Shown here piece by piece: positions 35,000 to 43,811 of a DNA stretch of 64,000 nt. The position numbers were made by a program, and so were the translations under genes. The stretch comes from Candidatus Nanopelagicales bacterium (GTDB lineage: Bacteria; Actinomycetota; Actinomycetes; S36-B12): the NCBI GenBank assembly GCA_018401415.1, contig JAGYKV010000018.1, positions 214,039-278,038 on the forward strand, in the 5' to 3' direction. Numbering within the stretch: position 1 is the first letter of the stretch; each line of letters starts with the position of its first letter. The notes under the pieces are model-generated. The model saw only the letters and a list, made by a program, of their open reading frames with translations, had not been told where the DNA came from and ran no database searches.

Positions 35000-36412
35000 C
35001 TAAGCAGCGTTCTCGTCCTCATCTTCTATAAAGGCCAAATCTACCGGAGGACTTACCGGCTGCGTGGCTCCCGCTAATGCTGTGATTACGTTTGCTCCCC
35101 AGGTGTATCCGGCGCTTGCAAACAAGTGAGCTGCCACAAAGGAAACGGCACCAACATTGACGCCGTTGCCCGCTTGCTTGTATGCCGTTTTGTCATCTAC
35201 TCCCGCATTGGGAAAAACAGTGTCTGGAATGCCTTGTAGCCTTCCAGCTTCCACTGGTGTAATGCGCCTTCTACGCGATCCAATAATGCTGGTTTGCGTG
35301 ATGGCCACGAGCGCGGGCAAGTAACTTGCAGGCTTCACACGCACACCAGACGGGCGGAAATGAATAGTCAGTTTCCACAAGTCCCGATCGGCACGGAGCG
35401 GCTGGGCGAGCGCTTGCCACTCAAATTTCCGACGAGACGCGGGAAAGTCGGAGACCCTGTAAGAATTCCCGGGTAGCCACGATTTCCTTAGCCACGAACG
35501 AATGAATGTGCGGTGCTTATTGTAAAAAGCGCTGTTCTTGCGGAGGAAGTCTGCCTTCCAGTCGGGAGTTCCTACTGGGATAATTGGTTTCACCGTAAAA
35601 GCATCCACCCAGATGGGAAATCCAGGCAAATCATTATCAGTTATGCCAACGACGAATGCCTGCCACGCATCAAGCCACGCTTTTTCCTCTTCGCGCAGTT
35701 CGTATTCCAACAGATTTGGGATGTTGATGTCGTCGTCAAGGTAATCTTCAATGTTCCAGTTGTTAGGGTTCCACCCCGCGACAGGACCGCGAGAAATGAG
35801 CGGATCCTGCATGAGTTCGCCATCGTCATCAACTCGGGTCGCAAGAATGAAAACTCTATCCCGGGACTGTGGGCGACCATCAAGTTCAGGGGGAAGGTAA
35901 TGAGGGCTGAAAACGACGGGAGTTTCAGAGACCCGGTATCCCAAAGATCTGAGAGACTTAATAATCGTCGCCCAGGTATTCGCGTGCTTCGGCCCGGCCA
36001 GATTTCGAACATTTTCCAACACTAAAAACTTGGGTCGTTTTGCCTCAACTATTTTTACGATGTCAAAAAAGAGTGTTCCTCTTGTGGCGTCAAGGACACC
36101 TTGCTGAGCTCCGGACTTGCTAAAAGGCTGGCACGGGAAGCCAGCGCAGAGGACCTCATGGTCAGGCACAAGAGCATCTATTTCTTTAATGGATCTATCA
36201 GCACCCTTTTCGTTGATGGTGACTGTCCGGATGTCGCCAACGATTTGTGGTGCAGAAAGTCCTGGCCAAGTTTTCTGATAGACCGCGCGGCAATCTGCGT
36301 CTATGTCAGCGGAAAAAACACACTCCCCATCAAAACCTGGGGCTGAAAGAGCGTGGTGAAAACCACCAATGCCCGCGAAAAGATCAATGAACCTGAAAGC
36401 AGGTTTGGTCAT
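35000..36412 (-). CDS. DNA (cytosine-5) methyltransferase
   Basis: 470 residues with the C5 methyltransferase motifs in order: I (RFIDLFAGIGGFHHAL), IV (LCAGFPCQPFSKSG with catalytic Cys), VI (VLENVRNLAG), VIII (RPQSRDRVFIL) and X (YKQAGNGVNVGAVSFVAAHL). Between VIII and X there is a long target-recognition region (about residues 195-385). It modifies cytosine at a sequence shared with the adjacent restriction gene, protecting the host and stabilising the element. Recognition site not deducible. Confidence 0.95.
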   Translation of the reverse strand: MTKPAFRFIDLFAGIGGFHHALSAPGFDGECVFSADIDADCRAVYQKTWPGLSAPQIVGDIRTVTINEKGADRSIKEIDALVPDHEVLCAGFPCQPFSKSGAQQGVLDATRGTLFFDIVKIVEAKRPKFLVLENVRNLAGPKHANTWATIIKSLRSLGYRVSETPVVFSPHYLPPELDGRPQSRDRVFILATRVDDDGELMQDPLISRGPVAGWNPNNWNIEDYLDDDINIPNLLEYELREEEKAWLDAWQAFVVGITDNDLPGFPIWVDAFTVKPIIPVGTPDWKADFLRKNSAFYNKHRTFIRSWLRKSWLPGNSYRVSDFPASRRKFEWQALAQPLRADRDLWKLTIHFRPSGVRVKPASYLPALVAITQTSIIGSRRRRITPVEAGRLQGIPDTVFPNAGVDDKTAYKQAGNGVNVGAVSFVAAHLFASAGYTWGANVITALAGATQPVSPPVDLAFIEDEDENAA

Positions 36413-36985
36413 AAGGAAACGCCTCTCCTCTCGGAATGAACCGAGTAAATGACAGCTGCGCTGTCTCGTTGCTCACTGTGCCGACTTATCTCAGCCTGGC
36501 AAGCAATACCCGTATCTTGACCCATACCTGTGACAAGTTGAGAAAGCGACACTCAGGAGGCCCCAGAGGGGTCACGGGTGCCTTGCGCCCTTCGCTCCCC
36601 GTGGTCCCGCTCTATCGGCACCGTTGGCCTCAGGCTCGGTTGAGGAGAGTAAGTAACCTGCGGGTGAGTTGCGCGGGCCTCAGCGTGAGTGACATACAAC
36701 TTCACGATCCTGAACTTATGCGTCACTAAGAGTGACTTTCCCGGGTCTGTTTTACCCGCTCATTTTGGATTTTCGCGAGCATTACCAACGGCATTTTACT
36801 ACATTCTTACTACAAACCGACCGGTTAATGTCCGTTTTGTACCCATTGTTACTACAAAATTACTACAACCAACGGCTACTTACTCACACCTAAAGGGACG
36901 CCATAGCGTTAGCGGCTTTGAGGGTGATAGACCCAATTTACTCAACAATACCAACGATTTCTTGGCTTGGGGAAGCCCCAAAAGG
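36413..36985. other. Gene-free right end of the integrative element
   Basis: About 570 bp between the methyltransferase and the tRNA fragment. No convincing ORF. The left 300 bp are GC-richer and contain short stems (for example GTCACT / AGTGAC near 36722). The right part is AT-rich and holds the arm-type repeats. Confidence 0.6.
36795..36869. repeat. Putative integrase arm-type sites, right end
   Basis: Four copies in one orientation: TTTACTACATT (36795-36805), TTACTACAAA (36807-36816), TTACTACAAA (36849-36858) and TTACTACAAC (36860-36869). They form two closely spaced pairs, 120-190 bp from the tRNA-Phe fragment. The same motif lies at 138-160. Confidence 0.65.
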
Positions 36986-37035
36986 GTGGTGGCCAGGGAC
37001 GGGATCGAACCGTCGACCTTCCGATTTTCAGTCGG
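36986..37035 (-). repeat. 50-bp copy of the tRNA-Phe 3' half (attachment site)
   Basis: Identical to 38911-38960, covering the anticodon loop, T-arm, acceptor and CCA end of tRNA-Phe on the minus strand. The 5' half is absent, so it is not a tRNA gene. Such duplications are left by integrases that insert in tRNA 3' ends, and the intact gene on the far side fits that mode. Confidence 0.9.
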
Positions 37036-37139
37036 TGGCAGTACCGTCTCTGTGCTCCATGGTGCTTCAGTGTGAAAAGCGATTTCCTCGCAAAGCAGCA
37101 TTTATGTGGAACTGTGAATCATGGTGTTGCGCTACGTCA

Positions 37140-37156
37140 GTGACAAATTAGTGACA
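37140..37156. repeat. 17-bp direct repeat, left copy
   Basis: GTGACAAATTAGTGACA, perfect match to 38837-38853, same orientation. The motif itself contains GTGACA twice. The two copies lie about 105 bp inside the left att copy and about 60 bp inside the right one. Confidence 0.75.
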
Positions 37157-37428
37157 CGAATCGCCAACTAGTTTTGGTTCCACTGGTGGCTGCATATCTT
37201 GGGCGACTCGCTGTTGTACTTTTCAGCTCTCGGTAACTATTGGATTGATGGAGACGACTTGCACGCTGTCGGGTTGATCAGTCTCTCCAACCAGCTAGCC
37301 ACACACGAATTGACGTGGGGCGGGTCGGGCTCGAACCGTCCACGGAATGGTTCGCCACCACTGAGGACTACACCCGAGTTTTCGGAAGATTTCGGCACCG
37401 TTCAATCGAAAAATGCTAATATGCGTAG

Positions 37429-38738
37429 GTGGTGCTGCCTATCACCCGGCGGACATTTCTAAAAGTCGGGATCGCTGCTGGTGCGATGACCGGTGTTTCC
37501 CTCTCAAATGCACCCCTGAGTTTCGGTTCAACTCGACCCACGAGATTCACTTCGGCCGAGCAGGTCGCGAAACGGGTGTTCGAACTCGCCCGCGAATCTG
37601 TTGAACTTGGGAGCAGGGGTGTCGGCGGGATTATCTTAGATAATCGGACGGGTGAAGTAATTCGCGAGGGACGTAACTACCGATACCTCCCGGTGAATCC
37701 TGCTGTCGCTTCGCGCCCTGACGAGGTCTTCACATTCGACTACACCGCCCACGGGAAACAGCGATGGTGGGCTGGTACGTCACGAACCGAAAGCGCTTGG
37801 GACTACCTCACCCTCGTGGCCTCACGATCGTGACAAGTCTGGACCCGTGCGCAATGTGTACCGGTTCAATCCTGACGATGGGTTTCAATGCTGCCGTTGT
37901 TGCCTACGATCCCACCGGTGGCATGAACGTGACGGAGGATGGCCGGTATCGGACGCTGACGCCCGCCTTGAGAACTTAGGCACTTGGCAGCTTTGGCTTT
38001 TATGCGATAGCTGGTGAGCGTAACTACTTCGGCCCCTCACAGATTCCCCTCCGGCAGACGCAGGTGACACCTCAAACGGCGAAGGACTGCGAGGAGGTCT
38101 TCTTCTCTCCACGTAAGGGCAGATCTGTTGACAATGCGGTCCCTATCGGTGAACTTCTCGACCCCTTCTCCCTACCCCCGAGCGACCCCTTCCGCATAGC
38201 GATGCAGCAGGTGTGGCCTGAAGCAGGAGCAGTTCGCCTTTCCAGCCCTTACCGCCCAAGCAGGGAGCTCAAGGCTTACCTCGCGGCGCTCGTTCGATCT
38301 ACACCCGGAGCTCGCAATGCAGTCGCCTTTATCGACCGCTTCGGCAACCTACTCACTGCGCGCGCCGATAACCCACGACGGATGCCCTTCGGCACCGCAT
38401 TTATGAACACCACGCAGTCCTACGCGCGACGTCGCTATGAACTCTTCAATGATCCACGCACTCACCAAGGAGCCAAGGCCACGCTCGCATCACCTGAACA
38501 CGGTGCATTTATCTGGTTGTACGCGCCTGATCCAGATATCGCCTCGACACTGAAGGATCTTGGGGCCTTTGGGTCCAGTATGGGTGAGCAAACACCTGGT
38601 GGTTTTCAGTTCTACGAGTCCCCATTACGAGGTAGTTACCCCGACCTGCTTGAACAGGTTGCGTTTCTACCGCCTTACTACACCCAACTTGTCGATATCA
38701 GCCCATTGCCAGTTGGAGTCTTCGCATCGGTGATCTAG
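37429..38738 (+). pseudogene. Tat-exported deaminase-like protein, frameshift plus stop
   Basis: Begins with a twin-arginine signal (ITRRTFLKVGIAAGAMTG). The cytidine/nucleoside deaminase zinc motif would read HGE-TAMVGWY but a G is missing from the run at about 37752-37755, shifting the frame; the second zinc motif LDPCAMCTGSIL follows in the next frame. That frame meets a TAG at 37977-37979, after which it stays open as a further 250 codons (FFSPRKGRSVDNAVPIGELL and onward). Rejoined about 435 residues. A deaminase fused to a long C-terminal region of unknown function, predicted outside the cytoplasm if intact. Sole cargo of the small tRNA-Phe element. Confidence 0.7.
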
Positions 38739-38836
38739 TGATCGCCCCGGGTCTACGTACAAGGCGATCATGGTCATCAAGCGGTGGCAAACGCTCTTGA
38801 GCGGTTGTCCACAGGAACGCTTGGGAGAAAATATCT

Positions 38837-38853
38837 GTGACAAATTAGTGACA
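38837..38853. repeat. 17-bp direct repeat, right copy
   Basis: Second copy of GTGACAAATTAGTGACA, just inside the intact tRNA-Phe. Candidate arm-type or recombinase-binding site of the 1.9-kb unit. Confidence 0.75.
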
Positions 38854-38911
38854 AATTGCCATGTAAAGCAATTTGAGAACTGGCAAGAAAGCTGTTTTTG
38901 TGAGGGATTCG

Positions 38912-38988
38912 TGGTGGCCAGGGACGGGATCGAACCGTCGACCTTCCGATTTTCAGTCGGACGCTCGTACCAACTGAGCTACCTGGCC
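38912..38988 (-). tRNA. tRNA-Phe (GAA)
   Basis: Full cloverleaf on the minus strand: acceptor GGCCAGG / CCTGGCC, D-arm GCTCAGTTGGTACGAGC, anticodon loop CTGAAAA with GAA, T-arm with GGTTCGATCCC, and an encoded CCA (38912-38914). It is the integration target of the elements to its left. Confidence 0.95.
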
Positions 38989-39016
38989 AACAAGTTCGGA
39001 TTGCCTCCGAACTAAG

Positions 39017-39090
39017 CGACCCCGACCGGGCTCGAACCGGCGACCTCCGCCGTGACAGGGCGGCGCGCTAACCAACTGCGCTACGGGGCC
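39017..39090 (-). tRNA. tRNA-Asp (GTC)
   Basis: 74-nt cloverleaf: acceptor GGCCCCG / CGGGGTC, anticodon loop CTGTCAC with GTC, T-arm GGTTCGAGCCC. No encoded CCA. 28 bp upstream of tRNA-Phe in the same transcript. Confidence 0.95.
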
Positions 39091-39120
39091 TAACTTGTGA
39101 TTTCTAGAGTACAGAAACCG

Positions 39121-39193
39121 TATCCCCAGCGGGGTTCGAACCCGCGTTACCGCCGTGAAAGGGCAGCGTCCTAGGCCACTAGACGATGGGGAC
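39121..39193 (-). tRNA. tRNA-Glu (TTC)
   Basis: 73-nt cloverleaf: acceptor GTCCCCA / TGGGGAT, anticodon loop CTTTCAC with TTC, T-arm GGTTCGAACCC. First of the Glu-Asp-Phe cluster. Confidence 0.95.
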
Positions 39194-39304
39194 CTGTTAC
39201 AACTTGGAAAGTGTAGGGGAAAGACCTGATCCGATTCCCGCCGACCCCTTGGGAATCTGACCCTCACAGATGCGAGGGAAGCGGGTGGGTGTGAGAGTAA
39301 GGGC

Positions 39305-39661
39305 ATGGTGGCGGAGTCAGATGTACCCATGGAGCGGTTCGAAGAACTGGTGTCCCTCGGGTTGGATGAAATCCCCGAGGGATTGACTCGCCTGATGAAC
39401 AACGTGGTGGTGTTTGTGGAGAACCAGAAACCTGGGCGCCCGCGATTACTCGGCCTTTATGAAGGTATCCCGCTGACCAAACGGGGAACGGGTTATTCCG
39501 GGGCACTACCCGACCGCATCACCATTTATCGGTTGCCCATTCTTCGAACCTGTAGTTCCGAGGAAGATGTGGTGCGTCAGGTGAAGGTGACCGTGATCCA
39601 CGAGGTGGCTCACCATTTTGGGATTAGCGATGAACGGCTGCATGAATTGGGCGCTTACTAG
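39305..39661 (+). CDS. Zincin-like metallopeptidase family protein
   Basis: 118 residues with HExxH at the C-terminal side (VIHEVAHHFGISDERLHELG), in the layout of the small actinobacterial metallopeptidase-1 family (PF06262). Upstream motifs GLYEGIPLTKRG and PDRITIYRLPIL are typical of it. The family has a minimal zincin fold, and the biological role is not settled. It is divergent from the tRNA cluster and next to the SDR gene. Confidence 0.85.
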   Translation: MVAESDVPMERFEELVSLGLDEIPEGLTRLMNNVVVFVENQKPGRPRLLGLYEGIPLTKRGTGYSGALPDRITIYRLPILRTCSSEEDVVRQVKVTVIHEVAHHFGISDERLHELGAY

Positions 39662-39670
39662 GGTTGCACC

Positions 39671-40445
39671 ATGAAAATTTCTGACTCGGTCTTTTTTGTT
39701 TCCGGTGGTGCATCAGGTTTGGGTGAGGCAGTTGCACGTCGGGTGCTCGCCCACGGTGCAGGTGGAGTTGTCATTGCCGACCTTAATTTAGGGGCGGCCC
39801 AAAAACTTTCTGGTGAATTGGGGGATCGCGCCCTCGCGGTTGAAGTCGATGTGCAGAGCACCGATGCAATCAGTGCTGCGATTGATGCGGGAATGGATAA
39901 GTTTGGTCGGCTTGATGCCGCGGTGAATTGCGCGGGAATTGGGTGGGCAGAGCGAACACTGGATCGCGATAGCAAGGCAGCATCCATTGACAACTACCGT
40001 CGAGTGATCAACATCAACTTGATCGGTACCTACGATGTTGTTCGACTCGCTGCTGAACAGATGGCAAAAGAATGAACCCAATGCAGATGGTGAACGCGGG
40101 GTTGTTGTGTTGACGGCATCACTGGCCGCATTCGATGGTCAGATTGGGCAAGCCGCCTACAGTTCCAGCAAGGGCGGACTTGTTGGACTAACACTGCCAC
40201 TGTCGCGCGATTTAGCCCCCGTAGGCATTCGGGTCATGACAATTGCACCGGGACTCTTTGACACTCCTATTTACGATGTCATGCCACCGGGATTGAAAGA
40301 GAAACTGGCGTCGACTCCCGTCTTTCCTCGTCGGTTGGGTTTGCCTCATGAATACGCTCACTTGGTACAAACGATTTTTGAGAATGCGTACATGAATGGC
40401 GAGACCATTCGGCTGGATGCTGCACTGCGCATGGCACCGAAATAA
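39671..40445 (+). pseudogene. SDR, 3-hydroxyacyl-CoA dehydrogenase type-2-like, frameshifted
   Basis: Residues 1-130 carry VSGGASGLGEAVARRVL, VVIADLN and NCAGIGWAERT. The frame changes at about 40068-40075 in AAAAGAATGA, and the rest ([17 protein letters not shown] with catalytic Ser, [19 protein letters not shown]) is in the next frame. Rejoined about 257 residues. The insert WAERTLDRDSKAAS is typical of the HSD17B10-like group that oxidises 3-hydroxyacyl-CoA. A single-base indel in an A-run is a likely sequencing error. Confidence 0.82.
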
Positions 40446-40456
40446 ATACGTAATTC

Positions 40457-41431
40457 TTATTTGTGAGCTGCACGCGATATTCGATCGCGCACTGCGGCAG
40501 CAATCCCGGGGCCTTCTGGTGGAATAACATAAATTACTGTTGCATGTAATTGATCAGCTTCGCGCAATGCGGCGTAAAGAACCTGCGCGTACTCGTGGGC
40601 ATCGCGCGGCGACCCAATGCGTGTCATTCCTATTGGGGTGCTCACATCACTGGGCGCAAGAAGACATGCACCAGTTGCACCGGGTTCAATGTTGCTCGCA
40701 GCGTTTATAACTTTCACGGTGGCGGTGGGGGCGTAATGCGCTGCCAACATTCCGGGTGTTCGCACAGTTGAGTTATCTGAATCAGAAAGTGCCGCAATCG
40801 ATTCAATGTCGTGTTCCGTGATGGCCCCGCTGCGCAAAATAATGGGTGACTCGCCAGTGCAGTCAATGATTGTTGATTCAATCCCGATGCTGGCTGGTCC
40901 GCCATCAACACCGGCATCGGTATCTTCAAGGTAATCTTGTAGTTCCTGGATTGCGTGTTCCAATGTTGTTGGGCTGACTTTGCCGAACCTGTTCGCACTG
41001 GGCGCTGCGATCCCGGCGCACGGATTATTCGTGACCACCCCGAGTTGATTAAGGATCTCGAGCGCGAGCGGGTGACCGGGAATTCGCAGGGCAACAGTTT
41101 CTTGATTCCCGGTAATGAAGTCCCTCGCAGGGGTGTTGCGAGGGAGCACGAGGGTCATGGGGCCTGGCCAGTAGGTGGCGGCGAGGTCACGCGCGTAATC
41201 AGGGATATCAATCGCCCAGTAGTCCAAGCAATTGGCGTGGGCAATGTGAACAATCAATGGGTGATCACTCGGACGGTTCTTGGTTGTGAAAATCCGGTGC
41301 ACCGCGGATTCATTTTCCGCGTTCGCGGCCAATCCGTACACCGTTTCCGTGGGAATGACCACGAGGGACCCGCTTGCCAAGAGTTCGGCCGCGGTGGTCG
41401 CGGCGCTCGTTCCGGTCAGCAGGTGCACCAC
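40457..41431 (-). CDS. L-threonylcarbamoyladenylate synthase (Sua5/TsaC type)
   Basis: 324 residues: N-terminal YrdC domain (VVIPTETVYGLAANAENESA, FTTKNRPSDHPLIVHI, LRIPGHPLALEILNQLG, ANRFGKVSPTTLEH) and a C-terminal Sua5 domain beginning about residue 215 (RTPGMLAAHYAPTATVKV). It makes threonylcarbamoyl-AMP from Thr, bicarbonate and ATP for the t6A37 modification of tRNAs. The two-domain length matches Sua5. Convergent with the SDR gene. Confidence 0.93.
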   Translation of the reverse strand: MVHLLTGTSAATTAAELLASGSLVVIPTETVYGLAANAENESAVHRIFTTKNRPSDHPLIVHIAHANCLDYWAIDIPDYARDLAATYWPGPMTLVLPRNTPARDFITGNQETVALRIPGHPLALEILNQLGVVTNNPCAGIAAPSANRFGKVSPTTLEHAIQELQDYLEDTDAGVDGGPASIGIESTIIDCTGESPIILRSGAITEHDIESIAALSDSDNSTVRTPGMLAAHYAPTATVKVINAASNIEPGATGACLLAPSDVSTPIGMTRIGSPRDAHEYAQVLYAALREADQLHATVIYVIPPEGPGIAAAVRDRISRAAHK

Positions 41432-41565
41432 GTCAGGGTAGTGGATCCCCTGTTTTGTAAGAGGAATGTAAAGGCTGGGTAAGGGCTTGGTGATTTTGCC
41501 ATTTTCGTGGAGCCAATTGGTGATTTGGGGTGTCCAATGGATACACGTATCAACGAGGAGAGCAC

Positions 41566-42718
41566 ATGTCTATCGCACCGCACGCCCCTATGCATGACTT
41601 CAACCCTGAGCCATCCGTTTTCACGGCGCAACCCACACAACCCATGACTTCTCTTTCACCAGAGCAGCCACGCAGACCACGCGCGGGGTTATTGATCGCA
41701 GGAGTTGCCGCAACGGCAGTGTTTGCGGGAGCTGTTGGTGGTGCTGTGGGTTACACCCTGGCAGACAATGGTTCGATCTCGGCGATCACCGTCGCACCTA
41801 TCGGAGCGGTGGAGCCGGCAGCCGGAAGTATTGCCGCCGTTGCAGCTGCCGTGCAACCGGCTGTAGTTCAACTCAATATCGAAGGATCTGGTGGCGAGGG
41901 AACCGGAACAGGATTCATTGTGAGCAGCGATGGTTATATCGTGACCAATGATCACGTTGCAGGTCCCGCTGGTGAAAACGGCACAATCGATATCACATTT
42001 TCAGATGGAACCACGGCTACCGGGAAACTCGTAGGTTCTGATCCGGGCTATGACTTGGCGGTTGTGAAAGTGGACCGAGAGGGACTACCTGCACTCACGC
42101 TCTGGGTCATCGGATGCAATCAATGTGGGTGACCTAGCAATTGCTATTGGTTCGCCACTTGGATTGCAGGGCACCGTGACATCTGGAATTGTGTCGGCAC
42201 TGAATCGCCCTGTGACCGCTGGTGGTCAAGGTGATACCGCATACATCAATGCCATTCAAACCGATGCCGCGATCAACCCCGGAAACTCCGGTGGACCTCT
42301 GGTGAACGCAGCAGGTGAAGTAATCGGAGTTAATTCCGCGATTGCAACACTCGGATTGGGTGCGGGTAGCGGAAACATCGGATTGGGTTTCGCCATTCCA
42401 ATTGATACCGCGAAGCGAATCGTCGATGAAATTATTAATACGGGTACTTCCCAAACCCCCATCATTGGCGTGCAACTGGACACTACCTTCCAGGGCCCCG
42501 GTGGCGAGATTTCTGAAGTAACTCCAGGATCACCCGCTGACTTAGCAGGTCTGCAGAGTGGCGATGTCATCACAAAGGTCGATGGTGTGATCCTGGCGGA
42601 TCCCACAGCCTTGATCGTCACGATCCGAGCCAACGCACCCGGTGACACGATCGAACTGACCGTGCTGCGCAATGGAGAGACAATCACTGTCCCCCTCACT
42701 CTCGTGGCGGCCGAATAA
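41566..42718 (+). pseudogene. HtrA/DegP-type trypsin-PDZ serine protease, frameshifted
   Basis: Cytosolic N-terminal stretch with Pro-rich sequence, one transmembrane helix (AGLLIAGVAATAVFAGAVGG), then the protease domain with His in IVTNDHVAG, Asp in GYDLAVVKV and Ser in GNSGGPLV, and a PDZ domain ([19 protein letters not shown]). The frame breaks at about 42102-42106; the expected [19 protein letters not shown] is in another frame. Rejoined about 383 residues, normal for actinobacterial membrane-anchored HtrA. All catalytic residues survive, so an assembly indel is likely. The ATG at 41566 has GAGGAG upstream. Confidence 0.85.
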
Positions 42719-42752
42719 GTGCCAGAGGGAGTTAACCAGCAAAAATGAACGA

Positions 42753-42800
42753 GCGAGCCCGCCGCATTCCCCCTATTCGCGGCGGGCTCGCTTTATTTTC
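42753..42800 (+). terminator. Strong terminator after HtrA gene
   Basis: Perfect 13-bp stem GCGAGCCCGCCGC (42753-42765) / GCGGCGGGCTCGC (42779-42791) with a 13-nt loop and TTTATTTT after. It lies 35 bp past the HtrA stop. It overlaps the first codons of the longest possible downstream ORF, arguing for a later start there. Confidence 0.85.
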
Positions 42801-42825
42801 CATCCCTTTTCAACATGCGGCTTCG

Positions 42826-43761
42826 TTGATTCTTGGGCAGAGTGTTCTCGTGCCTCTAAATTTCGTGCGACACAAAGCTGCCGCTGGGTTCCGGTCAATT
42901 GTTTCCGGTGAGCCCGATGGCACCCCTGAATGGGTGCAGCAACTCAGTCACGGTACGGATGAAGGGTTTTTTGGTCCGGGATCGGCCGCATGGACGGTGC
43001 ACGGATCCTTGCCCACCCTTGTGGGTGGGGTTCGTTCCCTGCTCATGCAGGCACTGCACCCGGGAGCACTCGCGGGGGTAGATGAACACTCACGTTACGA
43101 GGAAGATCCGCTCGGTCGCCTCGCGGGAACAACCCAGTGGCTGACCGTCGTGACTTTTGGCGATAAAACAATGGCGGAGCGGGAGTGCGCGCGAGTGCGC
43201 GGCATGCACCGAAAAGTTTCGGGGGAGTACACAAACAGCCGTGGTGAGAAAGTTGACTACTCCGCCAATGACCCCGATCTTTTGCGCTGGGTTCACGTTG
43301 CATTCACGGATTCATTTCTGTCCACGCATTTAGTGTGGGGTGGATCTATTCCTGGCGGCCCTGATCAGTACGTGCGCGAATGGGCAAAGGCGGGTGAACT
43401 CGTTGGAGTAGAGAACCCACCACGCAGTTATGTCGAGCTCAAGCAACAACTCCGAGACTTTGAACCAGACCTGATGGGTGGGGAACGTGCCGAGCGCACC
43501 GCACGTTTTGTTCGCAATGCGCCGCTGCCGTTGCCGGCGAGAGCTCCGTACAGCATCCTTTATGCAGGTGCTGCCGCGACAATGACCGACGGCCAACGAG
43601 CGTTGATCGATGTGCCGAAAATTCCACTTACCGTGGTGAAACCAGCCGTCGCGGCAATGCTGGGGAGTTTGGGTTGGGTGCTCGGTCCAACATCGCCCTC
43701 AATGAAGGCAGCAACCGATCGAATTTCCGCGACAACTGCCACTCAACCTGAATTGCCGTAA
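42826..43761 (+). CDS. DUF2236 / MpaB-family oxygenase-like protein
   Basis: About 311 residues from TTG 42826 (GTG 42850 is an alternative; an ATG at 42745 would run through a terminator hairpin). The family, which includes latex-clearing rubber oxygenase and mycobacterial MpaB, is all-helical and binds haem or a metal. Visible features: SLPTLVGGVRSLLMQALHPG with its His, VDEHSRYEEDPLGRL, and RWVHVAFTDSFL with a further His. Substrate unknown. No signal peptide seen. Confidence 0.82.
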   Translation: MILGQSVLVPLNFVRHKAAAGFRSIVSGEPDGTPEWVQQLSHGTDEGFFGPGSAAWTVHGSLPTLVGGVRSLLMQALHPGALAGVDEHSRYEEDPLGRLAGTTQWLTVVTFGDKTMAERECARVRGMHRKVSGEYTNSRGEKVDYSANDPDLLRWVHVAFTDSFLSTHLVWGGSIPGGPDQYVREWAKAGELVGVENPPRSYVELKQQLRDFEPDLMGGERAERTARFVRNAPLPLPARAPYSILYAGAAATMTDGQRALIDVPKIPLTVVKPAVAAMLGSLGWVLGPTSPSMKAATDRISATTATQPELP

Positions 43762-43811
43762 GCAAACACGCCCGAGTTGTTCCCCGACTTGACAGGGTAT
43801 GGGTACTTCGG

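Noticed and set aside
36413..36985. Possible structured RNA in the gap right of the methyltransferase
   Set aside because: Only short stems could be paired and none matches a known RNA family by eye; the AT-rich part is better explained by integrase arm sites.
37315..37375. Sequence resembling the T-arm of a second tRNA fragment (GGCTCGAACCGTCC on the plus strand)
   Set aside because: No acceptor or anticodon arm can be paired and it matches none of the tRNAs in the window over more than about 15 bases.
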